Source: UBA7446 sp038143535 (GTDB taxonomy: Bacteria; Bacteroidota; Bacteroidia; Flavobacteriales; Flavobacteriaceae). From it: a DNA stretch of 64,000 nt. This document shows, piece by piece, positions 52,718-62,903 of this stretch. The stretch lies in assembly GCA_038143535.1 (NCBI GenBank), contig JAYQMD010000001.1, positions 1,116,001 to 1,180,000 on the forward strand, read 5' to 3'. The notes beneath the pieces were generated by a model, which saw only the letters and a program-made list of their open reading frames with translations, was not told the DNA's origin and did not search any database. Made by a program: the position numbers and the translations under genes. Each line of letters opens with the position of its first letter. Within the stretch, counting starts at the first letter, position 1.

Positions 52718-54841
52718 TTAGCTCTGACCTGTTGCTGCCGCAATTACTTCAGATGAAATATTTTGTGGTGTTTGTTCGTAATGTGAAAATTCCATGGTAG
52801 AAGTTGCACGTCCAGATGAAAGTGTACGTAACGAGGTTACGTAACCAAACATTTCGGAAAGCGGTACATTCGCCTTCACAACCTTAGATCCTGCGCGATC
52901 GTCCATGCTGTTTACCTGACCGCGACGACGGTTTAAGTCACCAACGATATCACCCATGTTTTCTTCAGGAGTTAGAACCTCTAGTTTCATGATGGGCTCC
53001 ATAATTACAGCACCAGCAGCTTTTGCAGCGACTTTGTACCCAAGCTTTGCAGCTAATTCAAAAGATAACGAATCTGAATCCACGGGGTGGAAAGATCCGT
53101 CCTTTAGCGTAACCTTCATGGCATCTACTTCAAATCCAGCTAATGGACCATTCGCCATGGCTTGCTTGAAACCTTTCTCAACAGATGGAATATATTCTTT
53201 CGGTACATTACCTCCCTTAATTTGATTGACAAACTCAAGACCTGATTTACCTTCTTCGGCTGGCTCAAGTGTAAATACGATATCGGCAAACTTACCACGT
53301 CCACCCGACTGCTTCTTGTACACCTCACGGTGATCTGTAGCTGCTGTAATTGCTTCTTTGTATTCAACTTGTGGTTGTCCTTGGTTTACATCAACCTTAA
53401 ATTCACGTCTTAAGCGGTCGACAATAATATCAAGGTGAAGCTCACCCATTCCAGAAATAATAGTCTGGCCAGAAGCCTCGTCCGTTTTTACTTGGAATGT
53501 AGGATCTTCTTCCGCAAGTTTGGCCAACGACATACCTAATTTGTCCACATCTGCTTTGGTTTTAGGCTCTACCGCAATACCAATTACGGGATCGGGGAAG
53601 TCCATGCTTTCCAAAACAATTGGTGACTTTTCAGCAGAAAGCGTATCACCTGTTTTGATGTCTTTAAATCCAACAGCTGCACCAATATCGCCTGCTTCAA
53701 TATGATCGATAGAGTTTTGTTTGTTGGCGTGCATCTGATAAATACGTGAAATACGCTCTTTGTTGCCAGAGCGATTGTTCAATACATAAGAACCTGCATC
53801 CAAACGACCAGAATAAGCACGGAAAAATGCCAAACGACCTACAAAAGGATCGGTTGCAATTTTAAAAGCTAAGGCTGAAAACGGATCGTTTACAGATGGC
53901 TTACGTGAGATTTGCTCTCCGTTATCAGGATTAGTGCCTATGATGGCTTCTTTGTCTTCTGGTGAAGGCAAGTATCGACAAACGGCATCTAACAAGAATT
54001 GAACCCCTTTGTTTTTAAAGGCAGAACCACAAATCATGGGGATTATACTCATGTCTTGTGTTGCTGCACGAAGGGCGTTGTGCACTTCGTCTTCAGAAAT
54101 ACTATCAGGGTCTTCAAAATATTTTTCCAAAAGGTTGTCGTCATATTCTGCAACAGCTTCAATAAGCTCACCACGGAATTTCTCAACGTCTTCCTTCATG
54201 TCTTCAGGGATGTCAACAACATCGAAAGTTGCGCCCATGTTTTCCTCATGCCAAATAATCGCACGATTCTTAACTAAGTCAACACATCCTCTAAAGTTAT
54301 CTTCATCACCAATAGGCAATACAATAGGTACTGCATTTGACTTTAACATCTCACGAACCTGGTTACAAACGTTCAAGAAGTTTGATCCTTGACGGTCCAT
54401 CTTATTCACAAAGCCCATACGTGGCACTTTGTAGTTGTCAGCCAAACGCCAGTTTGTTTCCGATTGTGGCTCAACACCATCAACAGCCGAAAACAAGAAT
54501 ACCAACCCATCTAGCACACGTAATGAACGGTTTACCTCAACAGTAAAGTCAACGTGTCCGGGAGTGTCAATAATATTAAATTGATACGGTTTTGCTCCGT
54601 CAAGCGGCTTGCCTTGATCGGTAGGGAATGTCCACTCACAAGTGGTCGCGGCAGAAGTGATGGTAATACCACGCTCTTGCTCTTGTTCCATCCAGTCCAT
54701 TGTGGCGGCACCATCATGCACCTCTCCAATTTTGTGGCTAACACCCGTATAGTATAGAATACGTTCGGTGGTAGTGGTTTTTCCAGCGTCAATGTGAGCT
54801 GCAATCCCAATGTTACGTGTATATTTTAAATCTCTTGCCAT
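52718..54841 (-). CDS. fusA: elongation factor G
   Basis: A 707-residue translocase. The GTPase domain has AHIDAGKT (15-22), DTPGHVDF and NKMDRQGSN, followed by domains II-V. Length and motifs fit canonical EF-G rather than the EF-G2 or TypA paralogues. It is positioned between rpsG and rpsJ; tuf, which follows fusA in many bacteria, is absent here. Confidence 0.96.
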   Translation of the reverse strand: MARDLKYTRNIGIAAHIDAGKTTTTERILYYTGVSHKIGEVHDGAATMDWMEQEQERGITITSAATTCEWTFPTDQGKPLDGAKPYQFNIIDTPGHVDFTVEVNRSLRVLDGLVFLFSAVDGVEPQSETNWRLADNYKVPRMGFVNKMDRQGSNFLNVCNQVREMLKSNAVPIVLPIGDEDNFRGCVDLVKNRAIIWHEENMGATFDVVDIPEDMKEDVEKFRGELIEAVAEYDDNLLEKYFEDPDSISEDEVHNALRAATQDMSIIPMICGSAFKNKGVQFLLDAVCRYLPSPEDKEAIIGTNPDNGEQISRKPSVNDPFSALAFKIATDPFVGRLAFFRAYSGRLDAGSYVLNNRSGNKERISRIYQMHANKQNSIDHIEAGDIGAAVGFKDIKTGDTLSAEKSPIVLESMDFPDPVIGIAVEPKTKADVDKLGMSLAKLAEEDPTFQVKTDEASGQTIISGMGELHLDIIVDRLRREFKVDVNQGQPQVEYKEAITAATDHREVYKKQSGGRGKFADIVFTLEPAEEGKSGLEFVNQIKGGNVPKEYIPSVEKGFKQAMANGPLAGFEVDAMKVTLKDGSFHPVDSDSLSFELAAKLGYKVAAKAAGAVIMEPIMKLEVLTPEENMGDIVGDLNRRRGQVNSMDDRAGSKVVKANVPLSEMFGYVTSLRTLSSGRATSTMEFSHYEQTPQNISSEVIAAATGQS

Positions 54842-54861
54842 AATTAAATATGCTCTGTTTG

Positions 54862-55338
54862 TTAGAATCTAAAGTGAGAAAATGCTTTGTTTGCTTCTGC
54901 CATCTTATGGGTATCTGTACGTTTCTTAACGGCAGCACCTTCTTCTTTTTCAGCAGCTAGTATCTCGGCAGCTAACTTTTGCGCCATAGATTTTTCATTG
55001 CGTTTACGTGCATAACTAATCAACCACTTCATAGCCATTGAAATTTTTCTATCAGGACGTATCTGCATTGGAATTTGGAAGGTAGCACCTCCTACACGAC
55101 GACTGCGAACTTCAACGTGAGGCATCACATTTGATAAGGCATCCTTCCAGTATTGAAGGGCTTCTTTTTCTTCGTCTTGTTTTTTTGAATTTACGATGTC
55201 AATCGCATCATAAAATATCTTGAACGCAACAGATTTTTTCCCATTCCACATCAGGTTGTTAACAAAACGGGTGACCAGTTGGTCATTAAATCGTGGGTCG
55301 GGAAGTAACGGGCGTTTTTTCGCCTTTCTTTTTCTCAT
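54862..55338 (-). CDS. rpsG: ribosomal protein uS7
   Basis: A 158-residue uS7, the head assembly initiator. It shows RKRKAKKRPLLPDPRFNDQL at the start and the ending AEANKAFSHFRF. In E. coli it represses the str operon at the rpsL-rpsG junction; the 59-bp gap here (55339-55397) shows no clear hairpin. Confidence 0.96.
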   Translation of the reverse strand: MRKRKAKKRPLLPDPRFNDQLVTRFVNNLMWNGKKSVAFKIFYDAIDIVNSKKQDEEKEALQYWKDALSNVMPHVEVRSRRVGGATFQIPMQIRPDRKISMAMKWLISYARKRNEKSMAQKLAAEILAAEKEEGAAVKKRTDTHKMAEANKAFSHFRF

Positions 55339-55397
55339 ATTCTGGGTTTGAGTGGTTCAAGCAAGCTTGAACGTCATGTTTTCCTATCGGGTCTAAA

Positions 55398-55772
55398 CTA
55401 TTTTTTTGGTCGTTTAGCACCATATTTCGAACGACGCTGTAAGCGGCCTTCTACACCAGCGGTGTCAAGTGCTCCGCGAACAATGTGGTAGCGAACACCA
55501 GGTAAATCTTTAACACGACCTCCGCGCACAAGCACAATAGAGTGCTCTTGCAGGTTGTGTCCCTCGCCTGGAATGTAGGCATTTACCTCATTTCCATTGG
55601 TCAGGCGTACCCTTGCCACTTTCCTCATAGCAGAATTAGGCTTCTTAGGTGTAGTGGTGTACACACGGGTACACACGCCTCTTCGCTGTGGACATGAATC
55701 CAAAGCTGCGGATTTACTCTTCTTAATAAGATCTTTACGACCTTTCCGAACTAGTTGCGATATGGTTGGCAT
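55398..55772 (-). CDS. rpsL: ribosomal protein uS12
   Basis: A 124-residue uS12, first gene of the cluster. Lys43 in TTTPKKPNSAMRK and Lys88 in GGRVKDLPG, the sites of common streptomycin-resistance changes, are both unchanged, so the protein looks wild type. It begins 37 bases downstream of a textbook promoter that probably drives the entire ribosomal cluster. Confidence 0.96.
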   Translation of the reverse strand: MPTISQLVRKGRKDLIKKSKSAALDSCPQRRGVCTRVYTTTPKKPNSAMRKVARVRLTNGNEVNAYIPGEGHNLQEHSIVLVRGGRVKDLPGVRYHIVRGALDTAGVEGRLQRRSKYGAKRPKK

Positions 55773-55809
55773 ACGTTATACTTGCTTTAATCCTTTATTT
55801 AAAGGGCTG

Positions 55810-55839
55810 CAAATGTAGTATAATTTTCGTCTCTTTCAA
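55810..55839 (-). promoter_or_regulatory. major ribosomal-cluster promoter (TTG, 19 bp, TACATTTG)
   Basis: On the reverse strand the -33 TTG is at 55839-55837 and the -7 box TACATTTG at 55817-55810, separated by exactly 19 bases. This is the best promoter match in the window. The ATG of rpsL lies 37 bases after the box. Confidence 0.82.
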
Positions 55840-55952
55840 ATAAATTTTTAGCTGTTTTTATTTCTTCGTTAAACTGCCGTGCAGAAGAAGGGATAATTAT
55901 TCTAAAAAATCAGAATGTTGAAAGGATGTGCTAAAATTCAATTTACTGTATG

Positions 55953-55960
55953 TAATTTTG
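55953..55960 (+). promoter_or_regulatory. -7 box (TAATTTTG) of the men operon
   Basis: A perfect TAnnTTTG box lies 11 bases before the ATG at 55972. It supports that start rather than an in-frame ATG at 55915. The -33 is weak. Confidence 0.5.
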
Positions 55961-55971
55961 CGCCTGCAGGA

Positions 55972-57015
55972 ATGAAAATCGAAAACGACTTTTACGAATT
56001 GTTTACACATCTAAGCGTTGCCAACCGCCCTTTTGTGCTCTATCGCTTGCCCAAGACCAAGACGCTTATTTGTGTCCAGCAAGAGAATGACCGTCACCAT
56101 TTAACCACAACGCTCAAAGAAGAGGGTTTTGTGTTTGCACCCTTTAGCTGTGCAAATCAATTTACTTACATACCAAACTATCACGTCGCACAGCTTGATA
56201 TTCCTAAACCAAAAACCAGAACAAACACGCCAACGGCAACCGACACAACAGAACAAAAAACATATTACAATGACTTGGTAGCGTCTGCCATTAGAGCCAT
56301 AGGAAAAGGAGTCATTCAAAAGGTGGTGGTGTCACGGCTTCACAAGCAAACATTCAAACATAACATAGCGGAGTCTTTTGTCCGTGTACTAAATGCCTAT
56401 CCGGATGCCATGGTATATTATTGGTCGCACCCACAAACAGGTACATGGATGGGCGCCACTCCCGAAACACTATTAAACCTTACTGGTGGCAAATGCAAAA
56501 CCATGGCGCTAGCAGGAACGGTGGCCTATAATGTTAACAAGTACCCAAAATGGTCTTCTAAAGAAGTTGAAGAACAGCAGATGGTCACCGATTTTATCAA
56601 GCAGCAACTTGAAGCCTTGTATCCAAACGAAGCCATCAAGCCCTCTAAAGTTTATACTAAAAGAGCTGGAAATCTGTTACACCGCTGTGCTGATTTTGAA
56701 TTTAACATCAACGAAGTGGCCTTGGTCGATCTTGTAAAATCCCTACACCCTACGCCTGCTGTTTCAGGTGTACCTGTATCCAAAAGCTTGGAATTCATAA
56801 AGGGGCATGAAACACATGAGCGAAAATACTACGCTGGCTTTCTGGGCCCAATTAATAAAGAAGCTGCACACATATACGTCAATTTGCGCTGCGCAGCAGT
56901 AGAAAAATCACAACTTACCATCTATGTGGGTGGTGGCATAACGTCCGAAAGCAACATTGCAGCAGAGTGGGAAGAAAGCCAACGCAAGGCCGAAACACTG
57001 CTCAACGTTATATAG
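55972..57015 (+). CDS. menF: isochorismate synthase (chorismate-binding)
   Basis: A 347-residue chorismate-utilising enzyme, first of the menaquinone genes. It shows KVVVSRLHKQTF, WMGATPETLL, TMALAGTVAYN, LHPTPAVSGVP and RKYYAGFLGPI, the core of the MenF/EntC/TrpE fold. The next gene is menD, so it should convert chorismate to isochorismate. I chose the ATG at 55972 (MKIENDFYELF) because a -7 box lies between it and the earlier in-frame ATG. The length is short for MenF but normal for Bacteroidota. Confidence 0.85.
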   Translation: MKIENDFYELFTHLSVANRPFVLYRLPKTKTLICVQQENDRHHLTTTLKEEGFVFAPFSCANQFTYIPNYHVAQLDIPKPKTRTNTPTATDTTEQKTYYNDLVASAIRAIGKGVIQKVVVSRLHKQTFKHNIAESFVRVLNAYPDAMVYYWSHPQTGTWMGATPETLLNLTGGKCKTMALAGTVAYNVNKYPKWSSKEVEEQQMVTDFIKQQLEALYPNEAIKPSKVYTKRAGNLLHRCADFEFNINEVALVDLVKSLHPTPAVSGVPVSKSLEFIKGHETHERKYYAGFLGPINKEAAHIYVNLRCAAVEKSQLTIYVGGGITSESNIAAEWEESQRKAETLLNVI

Positions 57016-57049
57016 TGTATAAACGTTAGTACACTCACATGCGGTTTTG

Positions 57050-57057
57050 TACTTTTG
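57050..57057 (+). promoter_or_regulatory. -7 box (TACTTTTG) before menD
   Basis: A perfect TAnnTTTG box lies seven bases before the menD ATG at 57065, implying a very short leader. It suggests menD may also be transcribed apart from menF. Confidence 0.4.
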
Positions 57058-57064
57058 CAGAGCT

Positions 57065-58853
57065 ATGAAGTTCAATTCCCAATCACAGCATCTACGCTAT
57101 ACAGAAATTCCGCTGCCACAAGCAGTGGTATTTTATTGTGAGGAATACGGAATTAAGCACATTGTCATTTCTGCAGGTTCACGCAACGCACCATTGACAA
57201 ACGGCTTTGCTGAAAATCCGTTTTTTAAGACATATAGTATAATTGACGAGCGCGCTGCTGCATTTTTTGCATTGGGCATGGCGCAACAACTCGACCGCCC
57301 TGTGGCAATTGTATGTACCTCCGGATCGGCGCTGTTGAACTACTACCCTGCCGTAGCAGAAGCCTATTACAGTGGCATACCACTTGTTATTCTATCGGCA
57401 GATCGCATGCCGCACCGCATTGGAATTGGGGATGGACAGACCATTGAACAACAAGGTGTTTTTGGACCGCACTTGTTAAGCTCCGCTAATTTACTCCCTG
57501 ATGTTTCACATGCTACCGAAACCCTACTAAAAAGCAATAGGCAGCTTTTTTTTAACGGAAAGCCCAGCCAAAAAGAAGTGGCTAGCCTGCAAGAAAAGCA
57601 TCAAGCACACAACATTACAGAGTTGCAACGCGTGTTTGCATTGGCAAATCAGAGCAAGGGGCCGGTGCATTTAAACATACCCATGGAAGAACCCTTACAC
57701 GAGATGACCACCACACCCTTAGCCTTCCCAAAACTTAAAGCACAAACGAGCATCAATCAAAAGGCAGACATCTCAACCCTGCAAACACTTTGGAGCAAGG
57801 CAAAAAGAAAAATGATTTTAGTGGGTGTATCAAAACCTGATTTCGAACTAGCTTTGGTGCTTTCCACATTACTGAAAGACCCGTCCGTAGTGGTACTGAC
57901 GAAAAGACCTCAAACTTTTCTCACCCAAAAGCCATTGGCGCTATTGACTGCCTTGTGGCCCCCCTCGAGATGGAGCCCAAAAACCAAGCAGACCTACAAC
58001 CCGACTTGCTGATTACTACTGGCGGTATGGTAGTGTCAAAAAAAATCAAATTTTTCCTACGTGAACACAAGGCAAAACACCACTTTCACTTAGGCAACAC
58101 GGCAGCAAATGACACCTTCTTTTACTTAACTGAACACATAGATGCGTCGGCAGCAGCTGTTTTGAGCAGCCTTGCTACTGGAGGCAATAGCAACTACCAA
58201 TCAATTGTGTTGTCACATTACAATAGATACCTACAAACAACGGTTGGCTATTTGAAAAAGATTCCCTTTTCAGATTTGCATGTTTTTGACATGATCACTG
58301 CTGCCTTGCCCAAAAATAGGCATCTACAAATTGCTAACAGTTCACCAGTTCGCTACATTCAATTATTTGACTTACCAAGAGGTACAGAAGTGTTCTGCAA
58401 TAGAGGAACCGCAGGCATAGATGGCAGTACAGCAACGGCCATGGGAGCCGCCCAAATCAACCCCAAGCAAACAATATTAATTACTGGGGACTTAAGCTTT
58501 TTTTATGACGTGAATGGCTTGTGGAACAATTATATCCCAAAAGACGCACGTATCCTAGTAATCAACAATCAGGGGGTGGAATTTTTAGAATTCTTCCGGG
58601 CGAAAAAGACACACCTAAATACGACACCTATTTTGAAACCGTCCACAACCGCAGCGCCCGAAATGTGGCCAAAAGCTTTGGACTGGGTTACAAGCGTGTT
58701 AAGAACAAGTGGGCATTAAAGCAAGCATTAAAATCATTTTTTAAGCCTAGTACAAAAGCGAAAATTTTGGAAATTTGTACACCCAGAAAAATAAACAATG
58801 TGGTCCTTTTAGATTACTTTAAGGCCATGGTTAAAAACGAATTAAATCAATAA
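57065..58853 (+). CDS. menD: SEPHCHC synthase MenD (two frameshifts as read)
   Basis: A thiamine-diphosphate enzyme that adds 2-oxoglutarate to isochorismate. The N-terminal part shows ISAGSRNAPLTNGFAENPFF, DERAAAFFALGMAQ and VAIVCTSGSALLNYYPAVAEA in pieces; the C-terminal part shows RGTAGIDGSTATAMGAA and TGDLSFFYDVNGLWN, the ThDP- and Mg-binding region. Two breaks split it into three frames. Near 57900 one base is missing (restored, it reads VLTEKTSNFSHPKAIG), and at 58572-58576 a G5 run needs G6 (restored, NNQGGGIFRILPGE). The corrected gene spans to 58853, about 596 residues. I read it as one gene, not three. Confidence 0.88.
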
Positions 58854-58855
58854 AT

Positions 58856-59671
58856 ATGAGAACATGGGAAACCATCAAGAGTTATAGCGACATCCGTTTC
58901 GAGTTTTACAAGGGAATAGCAAAAATCACCATTGACAGAGAAAGCGTATACAACGCATTTAGACCCGAGACCAACAACCAAATGTTGGAAGCTATGGATA
59001 TATGCCGCGAACGTGAGGACATTGATGTGGTGGTGTTTACTGGGGCTGGAAAGAAGGCATTTTGCAGTGGCGGCGACCAAAATGTGAAGGGCGTTGGGGG
59101 CTATGTAGGCGAAGATGGTGTTCCGCGTTTGAATGTCTTGGACTTACACAAAAAAATTCGCGAGATTCCCAAGCCCGTTATTGCTATGGTAAATGGCTAT
59201 GCGATTGGGGGCGGTCATGTACTGCATGTGGTTTGCGATTTAACCATTGCAAGTGAAAATGCCATTTTTGGGCAAACGGGCCCCAAGGTAGGCAGCTTTG
59301 ATGGCGGCTTTGGATCATCATATTTGGCGCGCCACGTAGGCCAGAAAAAGGCACGTGAAATTTGGTTTTTATGCCAGCAATACTCCGCACAAGAGGCACT
59401 AGACATGGGTATGGTCAACAAGGTGGTTCCATTAGATAAATTGGAAGACACCGTAGTGGATTGGTGCAAAATCATGCAGCAGCGCAGCCCTCTGGCATTA
59501 CGTATGATTAAACGCTGTATGAATGCTGAGTTAGACGGGCAGCACGGCCTGATGCAACTTGCAGGCGATGCGACGCTCATGTACTACTTGATGGACGAAG
59601 CACAAGAGGGTAAAAACGCCTTTTTAGAAAAGCGAAAACCTAACTTTAAACAATATCCTAAGTTCCCATAG
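58856..59671 (+). CDS. menB: 1,4-dihydroxy-2-naphthoyl-CoA synthase
   Basis: A 271-residue crotonase-fold enzyme. It shows FCSGGDQNVKGVGGY, VNGYAIGGGHVLHVVCDLTI and GPKVGSFDGGFGSSYLARHV, the MenB signature with the oxyanion glycines. It closes the naphthoquinone ring from OSB-CoA. It begins two bases after menD's corrected stop, and its own stop overlaps the menA start by one base. Confidence 0.93.
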   Translation: MRTWETIKSYSDIRFEFYKGIAKITIDRESVYNAFRPETNNQMLEAMDICREREDIDVVVFTGAGKKAFCSGGDQNVKGVGGYVGEDGVPRLNVLDLHKKIREIPKPVIAMVNGYAIGGGHVLHVVCDLTIASENAIFGQTGPKVGSFDGGFGSSYLARHVGQKKAREIWFLCQQYSAQEALDMGMVNKVVPLDKLEDTVVDWCKIMQQRSPLALRMIKRCMNAELDGQHGLMQLAGDATLMYYLMDEAQEGKNAFLEKRKPNFKQYPKFP

Positions 59672-60588
59672 TGTCAAAAAAATCCTTGTTTATGGTTTGG
59701 GTAGCTGCAGCACGACTGCGCACGTTGCCCCTTTCGCTAGCGGGGATTGTGGCGGGCAATGCATTAGCCATCAGAAACGATGCGTTTTGCCCTTACGTTT
59801 TTGGGGGTACTCTGCTTACAGCTGTTGTGTTTCAAATACTGTCCAATTTTGCCAACGACTACGGCGACGGACTTAAAGGAACCGATAACCACGATCGCAT
59901 AGGACCCAAACGTGTTTTGCAACAGAATTTATTGTCGGCAAAAACCCTTTTTAGGGGCATCGTGAGTACTGCGGTTATTGGATTTCTATTGGCAGCGGGT
60001 ACCATTGCCATTGCTTTTGAAGTGGGCGAGCTAAAAAGTATTCTGGCGTTTTTAGCATTGTCCGTGGTTGCTATCCTAGCTGCTTACAAATACACGGCTG
60101 GCAAAGGGGCCTATGGCTATCATGCCTTTGGTGACGTATTTGTATTTGCTTTTTTTGGGCTGTTGGCTGTTGGTGGGTCGTATTACCTACAAACCAAACA
60201 GTTAGACTATACTATGTGGTGGTTCGCCATTGCCATTGGTGGGTTTAGCACTGGGGTTTTGAACCTAAACAATATGCGAGATATGCATAATGACAGTGCA
60301 GTCGGAAAAAAAACCGTGGCCGCACTTTTGGGGCTCCATAAAGCAAAAATTTATCACAGCATACTGATACTAGGCAGTATCACAGCATTGAACGTAGGGC
60401 TGTTGCAGCATTTTAATGGATGGATGGGATCTACTCCCGCACTAGTGGTTATTCCTTTGGTGGCCCAATTGGCATCAACACATAAAGTAAAAGCACACGA
60501 AGACTTTGACGCACTGCTTAAGCCGTTGGCGCTAACAACATTTGGCTGCAGTATTTTAGTATTTCTAACGCAACTTTTATTGGCATGA
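59671..60588 (+). CDS. menA: 1,4-dihydroxy-2-naphthoate polyprenyltransferase
   Basis: A 305-residue UbiA-family membrane enzyme with about eight to nine membrane segments. The first Asp-rich motif is NFANDYGDGLKGTDNHD (59-75), and the second is NNMRDMHNDSAVGKKT. It attaches a polyprenyl chain to DHNA to give demethylmenaquinone. The start is GTG at 59671, overlapping the menB stop, and the stop overlaps menC's ATG (ATGA at 60585-60588). Confidence 0.9.
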   Translation: MSKKSLFMVWVAAARLRTLPLSLAGIVAGNALAIRNDAFCPYVFGGTLLTAVVFQILSNFANDYGDGLKGTDNHDRIGPKRVLQQNLLSAKTLFRGIVSTAVIGFLLAAGTIAIAFEVGELKSILAFLALSVVAILAAYKYTAGKGAYGYHAFGDVFVFAFFGLLAVGGSYYLQTKQLDYTMWWFAIAIGGFSTGVLNLNNMRDMHNDSAVGKKTVAALLGLHKAKIYHSILILGSITALNVGLLQHFNGWMGSTPALVVIPLVAQLASTHKVKAHEDFDALLKPLALTTFGCSILVFLTQLLLA

Positions 60589-61621
60589 ACGTAAGCTACC
60601 GTAAATATGTTCTAGACTTTAAGCAGCCCAGCGGGACTTCACGGGGGTGCTGAAGCAAAAAGAGACGTACTTTATTGAGATTCGCAACGGAGCGCAATAC
60701 GGCATTGGCGAATGTGGTTTGTTTCGTGGGCTTAGCTATGACGATGTGCCCCATTTTGAGGAACAGCTTGCAAAGGTTTGCGCTGCTTTAGAAAGTGGCG
60801 TGGATGCTACGGCACTCTATGTCGATTTCCCAGCCATAAGGATGGGTGTGGAAATGGCTTTAAAGTCTTTTGCCGCTGATGCGCCATTTCATTTATTTGA
60901 CACGCATTTTAGCAATGGAGAACAACCCATTTCCATAAACGGACTTGTGTGGATGGGAAGTATTGATTTTATGCGTCAGCAGATTTTTGCCAAAATTAAA
61001 GAGGGGTACGACTGTATCAAACTCAAAATTGGAGCATTGGACTTTGATTTAGAATGTCGGTTGTTGGCTGAAATACGAGCGCGCTATTCGTCGGCAGAAG
61101 TTACCCTAAGAGTGGATGCCAACGGGGCATTTAGCCCAGAGGAAGCTCTAGAAAAAGGAGAGCGGCTTTCCGAATTTGATGTACACAGCATAGAGCAGCC
61201 CATAGCTGCCGGTCAGTTGGGGGCCATGAGAAAGCTGTGCAAACAAACCCCCATACCCATTGCTCTTGACGAAGAGCTCATAGGCTTATTAGATGCAGCA
61301 GACAAAGCCGCATTACTGGATGAAATTGAGCCGCAATACATTATTTTAAAACCAAGCCTCTTGGGAGGCTTTACGGCTGCTGAAGCGTGGATAGCGCTGG
61401 CCGAAGCCCGGAATATAGGTTGGTGGGTTACCAGTGCACTTGAAAGCAACATAGGCCTAAACGCCATTGCCCAATGGACTGCAACACAAAACACTTTCAT
61501 GTCACAAGGATTGGGAACCGGCGGATTGTTTACCAACAATATTGATAGCCCTTTGGTGGCGGAAAAGGGTGTACTTCGATACAATAATGCGCTGAGTTGG
61601 GATACAAAATACATACGTTAA
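60585..61621 (+). CDS. menC: o-succinylbenzoate synthase (5' frameshift as read)
   Basis: A muconate-lactonising-fold enzyme of the enolase superfamily. The real start is the ATG at 60585, overlapping the menA stop. It reads MNVSYRKYVLDFKQPSGTSR and then meets a G5 run at 60643-60647; one more G gives GVLKQKETYFIEIRNG in the frame that runs to 61621, for 345 residues. The catalytic lysines lie in DCIKLKIGA and in IILKPSLLGGF, and metal ligands in RVDANGAF and SIEQPI. It dehydrates SHCHC to OSB. Without the correction only an N-terminally short frame is open. Confidence 0.85.
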
Positions 61622-62670
61622 TGTTGGTTCATGCTTCATTTCGACTCAATGGAAAGGCGTATGAGCGTAATGCCTTGGATTTGACTGCACAGCAATGGGC
61701 CGTCAATGCAAATGAAGAGCAGCAAGCATTGGGGCACTTTCTAATGAATTGGCTAAGCGACGATGAACATATTGTCTTGCACACTTCAGGTTCAACGGGT
61801 AAACCAAAAGAAATTCAGATGCCAAAAACGGCCATGTATGCCTCGGCGGTTCGAACGGCTGCCTTTTTTAATTTATCGGATTGCGATTCAGCCCTGCTGT
61901 GCTTGCCGATACGCTATATTGCGGGTAAAATGATGCTGGTGCGGGCCTTGGTATTGGGGTTACATTTGGACATCATACCGCCCAAAACTACACTTAACAT
62001 TGAAAAGGACTATACTTTTGCCGCTATGATTCCCTTGCAGGCAAATGCCTCCTTTGATGTATTGGGGCGGTTTAAAACCGTATTGATTGGTGGTGCGCCC
62101 ATACCCACTGACCTCCGCAAGCGCATCAGTAAAAAATACAAGCATTGCATTGAGACCTTTGGCATGACAGAAACGCTTACGCATGTGGCCACGCGCGTTG
62201 TAAGCGATGTGGCCATGCCCTTTAAAGCAATGCCAGGGATTGGGATTTCCACAGATGAAAATGACTGTTTGGTGCTTGACGTACCTGATGTACCGCTGTC
62301 GCCCCTTGTTACACAAGACGTGGTAAGGCTTGAAGGGAGAGACAGCTTTAGGCTTTTAGGTAGACGAGATTGGGTAATCAATTCTGGTGGCATTAAGATT
62401 TTTCCAGAGGCTTTAGAGGAAGTCTTGACGCCCTTTATCAAATTTCCATTCTTTTTTACGGCACTTCCTGATGCGAACTTTGGCGAACAACTGGTGTTAC
62501 TGGTTGAAGCACCCGCCAATGAAGAAACATCAATGATGGCAATTACCCAGCGACATTTGGGTGCCAACAAACACCACATTCCCAAGCAAGTCATTTGTAT
62601 GGATGCTTTTATGCATGCGCGCTCGGGCAAACTGGACCGAAAGGCTACAATTAAGAGTCTAAATATGTAA
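61621..62670 (+). CDS. menE: o-succinylbenzoate-CoA ligase (short form)
   Basis: A 349-residue acyl-CoA ligase of the ANL superfamily, in the short form seen in Bacteroidota (other MenE proteins have about 450-490 residues). The P-loop HTSGSTGKPKE is at residues 54-64, then TFGMTETLTH and LLGRRDWVINSGGIKIFPEA. It activates OSB to OSB-CoA for MenB. I chose the ATG at 61621, overlapping the menC stop by one base, over an earlier in-frame start at 61597. It is the last men gene here; menH is not in the window. Confidence 0.87.
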   Translation: MLVHASFRLNGKAYERNALDLTAQQWAVNANEEQQALGHFLMNWLSDDEHIVLHTSGSTGKPKEIQMPKTAMYASAVRTAAFFNLSDCDSALLCLPIRYIAGKMMLVRALVLGLHLDIIPPKTTLNIEKDYTFAAMIPLQANASFDVLGRFKTVLIGGAPIPTDLRKRISKKYKHCIETFGMTETLTHVATRVVSDVAMPFKAMPGIGISTDENDCLVLDVPDVPLSPLVTQDVVRLEGRDSFRLLGRRDWVINSGGIKIFPEALEEVLTPFIKFPFFFTALPDANFGEQLVLLVEAPANEETSMMAITQRHLGANKHHIPKQVICMDAFMHARSGKLDRKATIKSLNM

Positions 62671-62862
62671 CCCTGTTAGTTTTGACACTGCGCTTATACA
62701 ACCATTTCATTAACTTGTCCTTAACATAAAAAAAGCTCAGTAAAATAGTAACTAAATTTTTATGCGAAATCGTCAAAAATTAGCTTTTATAAGATTTTTG
62801 CAGCATAATAGGACGCTAATGCTTTGGGGATATTAATTAAAAATCATTAGTCCATGTATCAT

Positions 62863-62888
62863 AACCCCGCCACTTTGGCGGGGTTTTT
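62863..62888 (+). terminator. intrinsic terminator after the men operon
   Basis: The 10-base perfect arms AACCCCGCCA and TGGCGGGGTT enclose CTT and are followed by TTT. It is a strong G/C-rich hairpin about 190 bases after menE and just before the S8 protease start. The 62671-62862 region before it holds no gene I can see. Confidence 0.85.
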
Positions 62889-62903
62889 GTTATTTTTGGC
62901 CAT

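Noticed and set aside
57065..58853. menD read as three separate genes
   Set aside because: The three frames form one ordered MenD protein once two single bases are restored; each piece alone lacks part of the active site.
62671..62862. A small gene or RNA between menE and the terminator
   Set aside because: The region is A/T-rich with no good frame and no stable fold that I could see; only the hairpin at its end is convincing.
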